A DNA stretch of 64,000 bases from Fulvia fulva. Its lineage: Eukaryota > Ascomycota > Dothideomycetes > Mycosphaerellales > Mycosphaerellaceae. Shown here piece after piece: positions 55,101 to 62,913 of the stretch (positions are counted from its first letter, which is position 1; each line of letters opens with the position of its first letter). Where the stretch lies: assembly GCF_020509005.1 (NCBI RefSeq), contig NC_063013.1, positions 6,944,001 through 7,008,000 on the forward strand, given 5' to 3'. Both the position numbers and the translations under genes were made by a program. Below the pieces are notes generated by a model that was given only the letters and a program-made list of their open reading frames with translations, was not told the DNA's origin and ran no database searches.

Positions 55101-56196
55101 CGTAGCGAGTACGGAAGGCTGTGAGATACTCGTGTCCTTCTGCCATTCGTAACTTGTTGAACGCAGCGATGACATCGAGCTTGGTGAAGTACTTGGCCTT
55201 AGAGAGGCGCTCGAGCGTCTCCTGAATCAACGGTATTGGGTAGCGGTTCTTCTTTGTAACAGCGTTCAAGCCTCGGTAGTCTACGCAGAAGCGTAGACCA
55301 CCGCCGGGCTTCTTGACGAACATGACGGGACTGCCAGCGCTGGAACGGCTCGCTCGAATGAACCCCTTCTTTAGGTTCTCTTCGAGGTATCTCTTGAGGA
55401 CGATAAGCTCTTCTCGGGACATGGAATATAACGGTCCGAACGGTGTCTCTGCACCTTCTTCTAGCTCAATCTTGTGGTCGTGAGGGCGATGAGGAGGCAG
55501 CTCGTCTGCGGCTTTAGCATCGAATACGTGGAGGATGTGGTGTGCCCAAGGAGGGACCTTCGTAGCAGGGTCGGTAGGTGTACGCTTCTTGTCGAGCTTC
55601 TCGAGGGCGATGTCGATATCGCGGAGAGAGGCGGCGAAGACTTGAGCTTTGGGCTGCTTAGCAGCAGTGGTGAAGGCAGCGGCGTTCACCTGGAAGATCT
55701 TGGTATACTCAGGACCGCGCTGAGGCGGCGGAGAAGGCGGAGGTGCCGGAGGAACTTCTGGAGGGAAGCTGACAGTAAGGGAAGTCCAGTCGATGATAGG
55801 TCGGTGTCGTCTGAACCAGGGGAGGCCGAGGATAAACTTCTGATGCGGTAGGGACGTAAGGAAGCTGGTGATCGACATACGCTTGCCTCCGAGGGTGATT
55901 GACGTGTGTACAACATGAGTAATCTTACCAGTGGTAGTCTCCGTGCCGTCAAAGAGTTCAAGGGTGCGAGGGTACTTCAGTTCCTGGGGTTCGAGGTTGA
56001 GAGAGGTCGCGAGTTTATAGTCCATAAAAGACTCGCCTAGTGCGCCAGTGTCCATGAGAGTGAGATTGGAAGAAGAGAGTTTCTTTGAGCCGATATTTAC
56101 ATTCGTGACGAACGGTTTGCAAGCGTGGTCCTTGCCCGTCTCGTCGTACAGGTCTAGCTGTGCTGTATTGATCCTCAACTTCTTTCCTCTCTTCAC
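51820..56196 (-). CDS. pol: Pol polyprotein of the intact Gypsy chromovirus
   Basis: The frame gives about 1,458 aa and is open upstream through the gag stop at 56,244, in the -1 frame relative to gag. Numbering from 56,196: aspartic protease LMDTGALGES (D49); RT with YIDDILVYS (about 405); RNase H ETDASDG (about 550); integrase zinc-binding HHCC (..GGHPGVAKTH..CAACRRAK, about 835-885); catalytic triad around ITMDFITDLP, SDRGTQFISHFW and DGQTEITN (about 900-1,000); chromodomain YEVEWQGCPEWDTSWEPIQHI (about 1,230-1,285). The final ~125 residues are encoded by the 3' LTR. No ATG is needed if it is made as a Gag-Pol fusion. The 56,196 codon is GTG, so it is only an annotation boundary. Confidence 0.93.
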   Translation of the reverse strand: MKRGKKLRINTAQLDLYDETGKDHACKPFVTNVNIGSKKLSSSNLTLMDTGALGESFMDYKLATSLNLEPQELKYPRTLELFDGTETTTGKITHVVHTSITLGGKRMSITSFLTSLPHQKFILGLPWFRRHRPIIDWTSLTVSFPPEVPPAPPPSPPPQRGPEYTKIFQVNAAAFTTAAKQPKAQVFAASLRDIDIALEKLDKKRTPTDPATKVPPWAHHILHVFDAKAADELPPHRPHDHKIELEEGAETPFGPLYSMSREELIVLKRYLEENLKKGFIRASRSSAGSPVMFVKKPGGGLRFCVDYRGLNAVTKKNRYPIPLIQETLERLSKAKYFTKLDVIAAFNKLRMAEGHEYLTAFRTRYGLFESLVMPFGVCNGPSTFQNFINDILQEFLDQFCTAYIDDILVYSETKEEHREHVCKVLQKLADAGLQLDIDKCEFEKTEVKFLGLIITADGIKMDQEKIDAIVEWDAPTNVKEVQGFLGFANFYRRFIHAFSGVVRPLTKLTRKGEKFAWTDECQEAFDLLKAKFVENPLLRHFDFELETRVETDASDGVVGGVLLQRRSPESPWLPVAFLSKKMTATECNYEIYDKELLAIVKAFEEWRPELEGSAMPVQVSSDHKNLVYFMKSKLLNRRQARWSEFLSRFNFVISYTPGKANSMADALTRRPGDSPVDRRGGRQIAGQQVIKEHNLSSELREYLSNGQPTLAASFATLVLAPAYLDESDDESEPEEYASDAEDLNDDEEGSVTTDGSSESDFEGFDNEEQPEGIMARVRTAYDADIDAQELVQALESGARTFPGFSLSECELQEGVVYFRKKLYVPQPEGSNIRAEILQIIHDSASGGHPGVAKTHKLLARYYWWPHSWKDVRRYVLNCAACRRAKANRHRPHGLLHPLPAPDRPWKHITMDFITDLPHGKTFSGVKAKALLVIVDRHSKDRYMIPCWSMTAKETARLFYEFVWRFQGLPDSITSDRGTQFISHFWKRLCAILGIKHNLSTSFQPQTDGQTEITNAILEQVLRCFVDYHQKDWPQHIPAVEFATRNWDSETTGYSPFYTTRGYHPRTGMEPEEPLPPTEDANEQAADEFATMLSQIHEEVHDEMVYAQAIYEDQANRRRQPAPDYQVGDMVYLNSKNIKTDRPSKKLNWKNLGPFEITERISSHAYRLALPANIKIHDVFHPVRLRPSAEDPFPNQNQDMPGPPDEVEVDEPVNLPSDDYAVRKIRGIRVEPNDVEGLPPIKYEVEWQGCPEWDTSWEPIQHIIFNRQAIEEYHARADGPEVNIGRLFESELFDGAYQWCIDHDIRPRPGTEAEHPRYVELLRLRRNSALFGGATVMVSPQSVQKVGTEEPQSAQKSSRSDSPAWCVSAKNHMPRNIRYGTQPSKFTPLPNLDRFTSARDCVTHGTPASTRDCAGPWKKHVEDSERRAGWNKVLSKAAERGFARVSPVDAGTRTREGRV

Positions 56197-56243
56197 TTTC
56201 GGTAAACGTTGTTCTTGGTCTTCATCGCGTCGATGAGGAAGAC

Positions 56244-57404
56244 CTAGGCTTTTTCCTGCTCAGCGGGAGCAGCAGGAGCAGGCTCGATAGCGCCGACAGC
56301 GCCGCGAACCGGGTTGCGGGCGTTACGGGCAGCGAGCTGCGGACAGTTGGCTGCGATGTGGCCTGGACCGCCGCAGTAGGTGCAGAGTCCGGCCTGGCGA
56401 CGGCGAAGCTTCTCTTCGGGAGTGAGCTTACCGTTGACGAGGCCCTGGACTCGAGGGACGGCGGCACCAGCGCTGAGATCCATAGCGTTACCTACAGAGA
56501 CGGGAGGGAGAGCCGTAGGAGCGGCGGCGCCTAGTGGAGCAGCGAAGTGGCTTCCGGGACCACGAGGCTGACGACCTTGAGAACGGGAAGCGAGGAGAGA
56601 GGCGGTGTGTTTCATGTTGGAGTCGAGGCGCTGGCAGGTCTCGACGAGCTCACGGAAGCTCATAGCACCGACGTCCTTGTCCTCGAGGGCTCGAAGAAGC
56701 TCTGCTGACAAACCACGGCGGAGAGTGCTCTTCTTGGTCTCTTCGTTGTAGCCGGTGAACCCGATGTCGCGGTTGAAGGCCGCGAGGTACTCGGCGAAGC
56801 TCTTGTTCTTCTGGAGGAGGTTGTGGATGGCGTTCTGGGCGGTGGCTCTACGGTCTGGATCACCAAAGGCAGCACGGAGGTCCTGCATCAAGGTGAGGAC
56901 GTCCGGGCAGCCGATAGTCTGCGTGGCGTTGTCGATGTAGTGTTGTACCTGAGCCGCGGCGTCTCCCCGAAGGAGGGAGAAGACGTACGTGACTTTGTCC
57001 TTCTCTTGCGGAAAGTGGTCGGCATTAGCCAACAGCTTGATGGTGAGCTGTGTCTCAAATGCCTCAAACTTGCTCTTGTTGCCGTCGAACTCGTCTGGGT
57101 CGTTGACCTTCTTGGAGAAGTGCTGGCGGCGGTTGTCGTCGGCGTGCGGGGCGAGGTTCTGGAAGGTGTTCACAATACCTTGAAGGTATGTTGCTTGGTT
57201 GTTTGCTTGCTCGACCTGCTGGGCGGTCTCGCGGAAAGAGGAGACGGTGCGGTTGATGAGAGCGTAGGCGGTGTCGGGGTTGGCGTTTGCCCAGGCACCG
57301 AAGGCAGCGGCGTTCGAGAAGGGGATGTCAGTCCACTCACTGAAGTGGAATGGAGTGTCTTGGTTGTCGAGGTTGACACCTCTATCGGTGGCGTGGTCAC
57401 CCAT
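56244..57404 (-). CDS. gag: Gag protein of the intact Gypsy chromovirus
   Basis: 386 aa from the ATG at 57,404 (MGDHATDRGV), which appears to be the first ATG downstream of the predicted transcript start; the longer frame upstream begins with a non-ATG codon inside the LTR. The middle is a retrotransposon gag capsid region (KVNDPDEFDGNKSKFEAFETQL, TYVFSLLRGDAAAQVQHYI, LRAAFGDPDR). A single CCHC zinc knuckle, CTYCGGPGHIAANC, lies at about residues 335-350. It ends ...EQEKA at a TAG (56,244-56,246). It packages the RNA genome into virus-like particles. Pol follows in the -1 frame. Confidence 0.92.
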   Translation of the reverse strand: MGDHATDRGVNLDNQDTPFHFSEWTDIPFSNAAAFGAWANANPDTAYALINRTVSSFRETAQQVEQANNQATYLQGIVNTFQNLAPHADDNRRQHFSKKVNDPDEFDGNKSKFEAFETQLTIKLLANADHFPQEKDKVTYVFSLLRGDAAAQVQHYIDNATQTIGCPDVLTLMQDLRAAFGDPDRRATAQNAIHNLLQKNKSFAEYLAAFNRDIGFTGYNEETKKSTLRRGLSAELLRALEDKDVGAMSFRELVETCQRLDSNMKHTASLLASRSQGRQPRGPGSHFAAPLGAAAPTALPPVSVGNAMDLSAGAAVPRVQGLVNGKLTPEEKLRRRQAGLCTYCGGPGHIAANCPQLAARNARNPVRGAVGAIEPAPAAPAEQEKA

Positions 57405-57435
57405 GAGGATGACTCGAGTGGTTGACGGTTTGTTG

Positions 57436-57444
57436 GTCTTTTGT
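57436..57444 (-). promoter_or_regulatory. Candidate self-priming primer-binding site
   Basis: On the minus strand ACAAAAGAC lies 3 nt after the 5' LTR. It is complementary to GTCTTTTGT inside the same LTR (minus strand at 57,554-57,546), which is about where transcription should start, roughly 41 nt past the TATA box start. No tRNA-type TGG motif is present. This resembles the self-priming of Tf1-type chromoviruses. Confidence 0.5.
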
Positions 57445-57446
57445 GA

Positions 57447-57966
57447 TGTCAGGGCGAGAGCCTGGCCTGTGAGATGCAAGGGTGAAAGCGAGAATGCAGG
57501 TGCGAAGTGCAGATGCAAAAGGGTATGGTATGATTGCTACACAAAACAAAAGACGAAGAAAGCAAGAGAGGCCTGGGGAAGGCCAGATATTTATACGCGA
57601 CCCTCGCGAGTGCGTGTCCCCGCATCAACAGGGCTAACCCGTGCGAAGCCGCGCTCAGCAGCTTTGCTCAAAACCTTATTCCAACCTGCCCTACGTTCCG
57701 AGTCTTCCACGTGCTTCTTCCAGGGTCCAGCGCAGTCGCGGGTGCTCGCGGGAGTGCCGTGAGTCACACAGTCACGAGCCGAAGTGAATCTGTCAAGGTT
57801 TGGTAGAGGGGTGAATTTGGAGGGCTGGGTCCCGTAGCGAATGTTGCGGGGCATGTGATTCTTGGCGCTCACACACCAAGCTGGACTGTCACTTCTTGAC
57901 GACTTCTGAGCACTCTGAGGCTCTTCTGTCCCCACCTTCTGTACACTCTGTGGGGAGACCATGACA
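57447..57966 (-). repeat. 5' LTR of the intact Gypsy (520 bp)
   Basis: Same sequence as 51,676-52,195. It carries TATAAATA (minus strand, 57,588-57,595), the promoter for the element RNA, and an orphan 123-codon frame (57,591-57,962) equal to the LTR-encoded tail of pol. Confidence 0.92.
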
Positions 57967-57998
57967 ACTACCCTCGCGTAAGTATAAGAGCTCTAGAT
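57967..57998 (+). mobile_element. hAT relic continuation between two insertions
   Basis: Begins with the TSD actac (57,967-57,971) and continues the hAT frame of 51,675 (TTLAQVQEL with TAG read as Gln). It ends tagat (57,994-57,998), the reverse complement of the atcta that flanks the other Gypsy-2 LTR. Confidence 0.75.
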
Positions 57999-58182
57999 TA
58001 TAAGGGTGCGCGTACTATAGGGTCCGAGAGAGATAGTTATTGTTCTACGAAGCTACGAAAGAGGAGCGCGAGGCGCGGCGAAGTTATAAAGTAAAGCTAA
58101 GCCGCGCTAACCTAATACGGAAGGTCCGCGGTTCAGCCGGGCCGACGTAGCTATAGTAGGGGGTCGCGGGCTACCCGTAATA
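57999..58182 (-). repeat. Gypsy-2 3' LTR (184 bp), inverted relative to the 5' LTR
   Basis: Reverse complement of 42,180-42,363 with mostly RIP-type differences and equal length. Preceded on the minus strand by a purine tract (ttttaggaaggggggta, just right of 58,182), the expected polypurine tract. Confidence 0.85.
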
Positions 58183-58496
58183 GTACCCCCCTTCCTAAAA
58201 CACGCCTTAGTCCTCTAAGCGTTATCTACCTTATAAGGCTACTTGCCTATCGAGCTCTATAATCGCGTAAACGTCTAATTATCCTCTAGTACCCTATCGT
58301 TATCCGATAACATCGTATTCACTCTATTAAGACTATCCTCGACCGGCTTCCTTCGAGAAACATATTGCCTAGTTAGCTAGCTTACCCTAGACCTAAGTCT
58401 ATCTTCGGCTAGTACTCGCGTATAATCCTTATAACTAAAGTTAGGTATTATTATAGGCTCTATAGGCTCTACTCGAGTATCGAATATATACGGAGT
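58183..58496 (-). mobile_element. Gypsy-2 pol C-terminal relic, segment left of LINE-2
   Basis: The minus-strand frame, with TAG as Gln, continues the integrase C-terminal tail from the other side of LINE-2 (TRVEPIEPIIIP, SRRKPVEDSLNRVNTMLSDN). The last 12 bp (58,485-58,496, tatatacggagt) are the TSD of LINE-2. Confidence 0.7.
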
Positions 58497-59574
58497 GGTC
58501 GACGACGAGAATCACCTGTACGTGGTGTCGGCTACGAACCTCTCGTCTAGCTACGAGAGAGCCAAGTATTCTCACGCTGGAGCGTCGTGGGCGCGACGGG
58601 CGCGTAGCGTAGGCGAAGCCGCGGCGAACAGAGGACTACCAGCAAAACGGGTATGAAAACCATCCGACGAGCGTGTACTCGTGTCGGGAGCGAGTCCCTC
58701 TTCTTTCTACGTGTAAGAAGGGCGCGGAACCGTGGCCTATACGCTCGACAGGACACCTCTGGTATGAGTGCAGAATTTTCACCTCCGGAGACCGCAAACC
58801 GAGCGGGCTAAGCGACGAACATTGGACGAGCGGACTACAGAACAACAACTGAGCGGACTATGCAACGGCGTCGAGCGGACTACGAAACAATCTGGTGTTT
58901 GCCAGCGGGCAATGCGGTGGGTAGGTGGACACGCGACGAAGCCTGTAAGGGCCTGTTGAACACCCGGTATGGGAACGAGGGTTTTGCCTGAGGCACTGCC
59001 TGTCCCGCTACACGACGCACCTAGTCTGACATGGTAGATTGCGACGAGGAAAAGACGATAGCCTGAGCAAGGAAAAGACGGCTGTTAGGACGGGGAAAAG
59101 ACGTACAATGCAAGTGGATTAGTTCTGTGATCGGGGAGGATCGAGGGCAGGGTGATAAGGAACTTCATATTGGTTAGTAGGTGGAAACGCAAGGAGTACG
59201 CTGCCCGGCGTGGTGTGTGCCCCGAGCAGACCTGCGAGGCATGGACGGCCGCTTTCTAGAGATAGGCTGCGGTAACGCGAAGGGCGTCAAAACCTGGGGC
59301 GTGGTGTACACTGGCAGCGACGGCTGACACTGTCTGTACAGCCCGAGAGGACGGATGCGCATGTCGGTCAATAGAGAGCACTAAAGGGCTCAGGCCTATG
59401 GAGGTGGATATTGGCTTAAGGAGCAAACAGGGAGGGAGGGCGTAGAGGGAAGCTTTTGCTCCGGGCTAACCTCTCGAAACGAGGCTACACGGTGGTGCTA
59501 GATGAGTGGGAAAGCGCGGTTAAGACTTGTCACCTTATCTCGTAGCTAGCTTGCTAAATACGATTCCTTCCTTG
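58497..59574 (+). other. Non-LINE 5' block of LINE-2 (about 1.08 kb)
   Basis: Normal composition; no frame above about 70 codons. The first 80 bp have stem-forming potential (ctctcg near 58,540 with cgagag near 58,555). It has no counterpart in LINE-1 or elsewhere in the window that I can see. Not Gypsy-2, because both TSD copies lie outside it. Its origin is unknown. Confidence 0.6.
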
Positions 59575-62500
59575 CAACGACCTGCAAGTCACCAGGCTAC
59601 ACGACATGCCTACGAGGCGACGGCAGACCCCGCACGTGCTTCTATGTCAGCAAGGACATACTAGAATCCGACTGGGAGGTAGTGTACTACGCAGACGAAG
59701 AAGGCGGGGGCGATATTACCTCCCTCCACGTGGGTAGCACCTGGATACACAACCTATACATGCAACCGCCAGCCTCGAGGTCTAGCCGCGACCTAGGGGT
59801 CTGCAGACACCTAGACAGTGCGCTCAAGAGACAAGGGTGCCACATCGTAGTAGGAGACTTCAACATACACCACCCTTCCTGGGAAAGCCTTATGCAGCCG
59901 CACCCTATAGCCGACGAAGTACTCGACTTGATGGCGAGCAACGCAATTGCCCTCAATACCCCGAAGGACCTGGGCACCTGGAAGAGAGGGGGACTCCAAG
60001 GCACGATCGACCTCTCCTGGATCTCAGATAGCCACTACCACACGGTAACCTACTGTGGGATCGAACATGAACTCGAGGCGTCGTCAGACCACATGCCAGT
60101 CAGGACCTCTATTGCGACACAGATACAACGCACACCAGCGAGAACCCCTAAGCCAAACTGGGGAAAGGCCCACTGGGCCAACATCCAGGCGTACCTCGAT
60201 GACTCCAAGAGGCTAGTCCAGATCGCGCAGCAGCAATACAACAGTAAAGACGAGATAGACGAAGCAGTCCAGGGGTTGACAGACGAAATAAGAAAAGCGA
60301 CCTCACTTCACGTTCCGCTTGCCCAACCAACGACATGGTCCAAACCATACTGGACGCCGGAGTGCACTGCGGTAGTAAGAGAAGCAAGGAGAGCCCGCCG
60401 GGTGTGGACGAGCAGCCATAGCGAGGAGGCCTGGAACGTATACAGGGAGGCATGCCAACAGAAGAAAGCCATAATACGGAGGGAGAAAGCAGTCGGCTGG
60501 AGGGCCACAGTGGAAGAAATCGCCGGCAAGCCAGAGAGGATGTGGAAGCTAGCGAAATGGGCCCGACAGGACCCTACACAGGGCCCCTCCTTCTCTATCC
60601 CAGCGCTACAATCGCCTAGTGGCCCGGTTAGCGACCCCGAGGCCAAGGCGCGTCTACTGGCTAGCAAGTTCTTCCCACCCCCAGTCGAGGCTGATCTAAG
60701 CGACATAAACAGCTCTACTCCCCTAGCCCCTAGCATCGCGGTCCAACAGGAGGTGTCCGAGGGAGAAGTTACCGCTGTGCTGAGGAAGTTGCCGGCGAAG
60801 AAAGCCCCGGGGCCGGATGGGATCCCAAACGAGCTACTAAAGAAGTGTAGAGATCAACTAGCCCCAGCAGTTGCAGCGATCTTCAACGCCTGCCTACAGA
60901 CCGGATACCACCCGATAGCTTTTAAACAATCGACGACAGTGGTCCTACGCAAGCCGCAGAAGGAAGACTATACGCAGGTGAAGTCGTACCGCCCAATTGC
61001 GCTCCTTAACACTCTTGGGAAGGCGCTTGAGAAGCTGGTTGCAACGAGACTCTCCGAGGCGGCAGAGGAACACTCCCTACTCCCGGACACCCAGATGGGT
61101 GCGCGCCCACAGCGATCGACGCTATCCGCGATGGAACTTATCACCTCTCAGGTAAAGGCCATCTGGTATAAGAATAGGGACAAGGTGGCTTCCTTACTTA
61201 GCCTAGACATATCGGGAGCCTTCGACTACGTGTCACACCCGCGGCTTCTCTACATCCTAAGGTCGAAAGGACTCCTTGAGTGGCTTGTCAACTTCGTACG
61301 GTCCTACCTCCAAAACCGCAGTACGTCGATCCTGGTCGGCCAGTACAGAAGCCCATTTCAAGCAGTCCACACTGGAATCCCGCAAGGCTCAACGCTAGCA
61401 CCTATTCTGTTCCTCTTCTTTATGGCGACGCTGCTCCCAGCCCTAGAATCCCAGAACACCGCTGCGAGCGGCTTCGTAGACGACACAAACATCCTAGCGT
61501 GGTCTTCCTCGACTGAGGAGAACTGTAGGCTACTAGAAGAGAAGCACAAGATCTGCGAGGACTGGGCTAGGAGGCACGGGGCTCGGTTTGCCCCAGAAAA
61601 GTACAATCTGATACACTTTACGCGCCGGCCACGGTTCCACAATATGCAAGCTTCTATCCAGATACAGGGGCACACGACTAACCCGGCAAATCAGCTCAGG
61701 ATCCTCGGACTATGGGTGGACCCGGCGCTACGGTGGAGGAAGCACGTACAGGCAATATTACGGAAAGCTGAACAGAATATGGCATCATGCCAGAGGCTCA
61801 CTGCGTCCACATGGGGGGCGGACTTCCGGCAGTCACGACTTCTATATACGGCTATTGTACGGCCAGTCCTTACCTATGGCAGCCAAGTGTGGTCCTTAGG
61901 CGAGAGGGCCTGCCCATCGAAGGGACTCGTCGCGCCGCTAGCGAAGATCCAAAACCAATGCCTAAGGAAGGTCACCGGGGCATATAAGTCGACACCAACG
62001 AGGATGCTTGAGCACGAGACCGCTATACCGCCGATCGACCTATACATCCAGGGACTACGGACCTCCTACTTAGGCAAGTCGGCACAGTACCCAGTACAGA
62101 AGGTCATCGCCAGTGCAGTCGCAAGGGCCCGCGAATCAGTACCAGCGCACAAGGGCATTCGACCCGGAAACGAGCCGAACTACCGGGCAAGGGACGAACA
62201 GCTAGCAACACAATGGGAAGGTGAGAAATCGTTTGTAGAGCAACTATGGAAAGAGAGGTGGAACAACCAGGTTGTAGGGCATAGTGGACGCCCTCAGCCA
62301 GCGGGACAACCTAAGGAATGGTCAGCTACAAAATCCGCGGTCAAGCACCCCCCGAAGCTCATCCACTACCGCCTTACGAGGGCACAGAGTAGCATAGCAA
62401 CCCAACTGCGAAGCGAACACATCGGCCTCCAGGGGTACCTATCATGGAGGAAGGTTCCAGGATACACGAATACTAGCTGCCCCTGCGGCTATCGCTCCCA

Positions 62501-62735
62501 GAACGTACGGCACGCACTCCTCGTCTGTCCGAGGTGGTCGCTAGGAAGGGGGGAGTGGATGGCAAAGGCGAGGAACCGGACGATTGGGGCACTTCTTAAC
62601 AACGCTGAAGACCTACGGCGCATTACGAACTGGATACTAGAGAAGGGCTGGCTAGAACAGTACCGCCTAGTAGGAGCAGTGCAGGAAGAGAGGACACGAC
62701 GCAGCGCGACGAGACCGGCTAGGAGCGGGGGCTAA
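59575..62735 (+). CDS. LINE-2 ORF2: partial endonuclease, RT and zinc finger
   Basis: One long open frame without stops; its only defect is the start. The in-frame stop upstream is at 59,547, no suitable ATG exists near the start, and the endonuclease begins at its second block (GYTTCLRGDGRPRTCFYVSKD). Remaining parts: endonuclease VVGDFNIHHPSWE and SSDHMPVRT; RT with DISGAFDYVSHP, GIPQGSTLAPILF and FVDDTNILAWS (about 600 codons after 59,682); then a C-terminal CCHC finger CPCGYRSQNVRHALLVC (about 930). No RNase H motif is evident. Stop TAA at 62,733. The product lacks the first catalytic residues of the endonuclease, so self-mobilisation is unlikely. Confidence 0.85.
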
Positions 62736-62913
62736 CGGGGTAGTGACATGGACTACGTACGTTCAGAGGGAAAGCTAATCTAGACAAGGAGTAGTCGGGG
62801 GCGGGAAGGGTTTTCACCTATTCGGGTTTCCCTTTGTACATAACAATAGATATATACCTGCATAGGCCGGATAGGGTCCTAGAACAGGGGAATGACAAAT
62901 CTATCTATCTATC

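Larger units (their letters stand above)
51676..57966 (-). mobile_element. Intact Ty3/Gypsy chromovirus with identical LTRs
   Basis: 6,291 bp on the minus strand. LTRs of 520 bp at both ends (TGTCA...TGACA) are identical as far as I can read them, and a 5-bp TSD (actac) flanks them. Gag and pol are open, without RIP-type stops, while the DNA around is saturated with RIP. The pol polyprotein ends in a chromodomain, which places it among the chromoviruses. Insertion must be recent and later than RIP of the host hAT relic. Order 5' to 3' on the minus strand: LTR, primer site, gag, pol (protease, RT, RNase H, integrase, chromodomain), purine-type tract, LTR. Confidence 0.95.
58497..62913 (+). mobile_element. 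LINE-2: un-mutated, chimeric, 5'-truncated Tad/I-like element
   Basis: Flanked by a 12-bp TSD (tatatacggagt at 58,485-58,496 and 62,914-62,925). From about 59,575 it is collinear with LINE-1 to the end, including the 3' UTR and TCTA tail. It lacks LINE-1's ORF1 and the first part of the ORF2 endonuclease. In their place, 58,497-59,574 (about 1,078 bp) is unrelated by eye to LINE-1, has normal CpA/TpG content and no long frame. The host DNA on both sides is RIP-saturated, so insertion followed RIP. Confidence 0.85.

Noticed and set aside
56250..56256. Canonical -1 slippery heptamer at the gag/pol overlap
   Set aside because: The zero-frame reading is G GAA AAA; the first three bases are not identical, so re-pairing of the P-site tRNA would be poor.
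57516..57518. Longer Gag starting inside the 5' LTR
   Set aside because: The codon is TTG, not ATG; the first ATG after the predicted transcript start is at 57,404.
59682..59684. GTG at 59,682 as the start of LINE-2 ORF2
   Set aside because: Homology to the LINE-1 endonuclease continues upstream to about 59,575, so the frame is truncated, not started, there.
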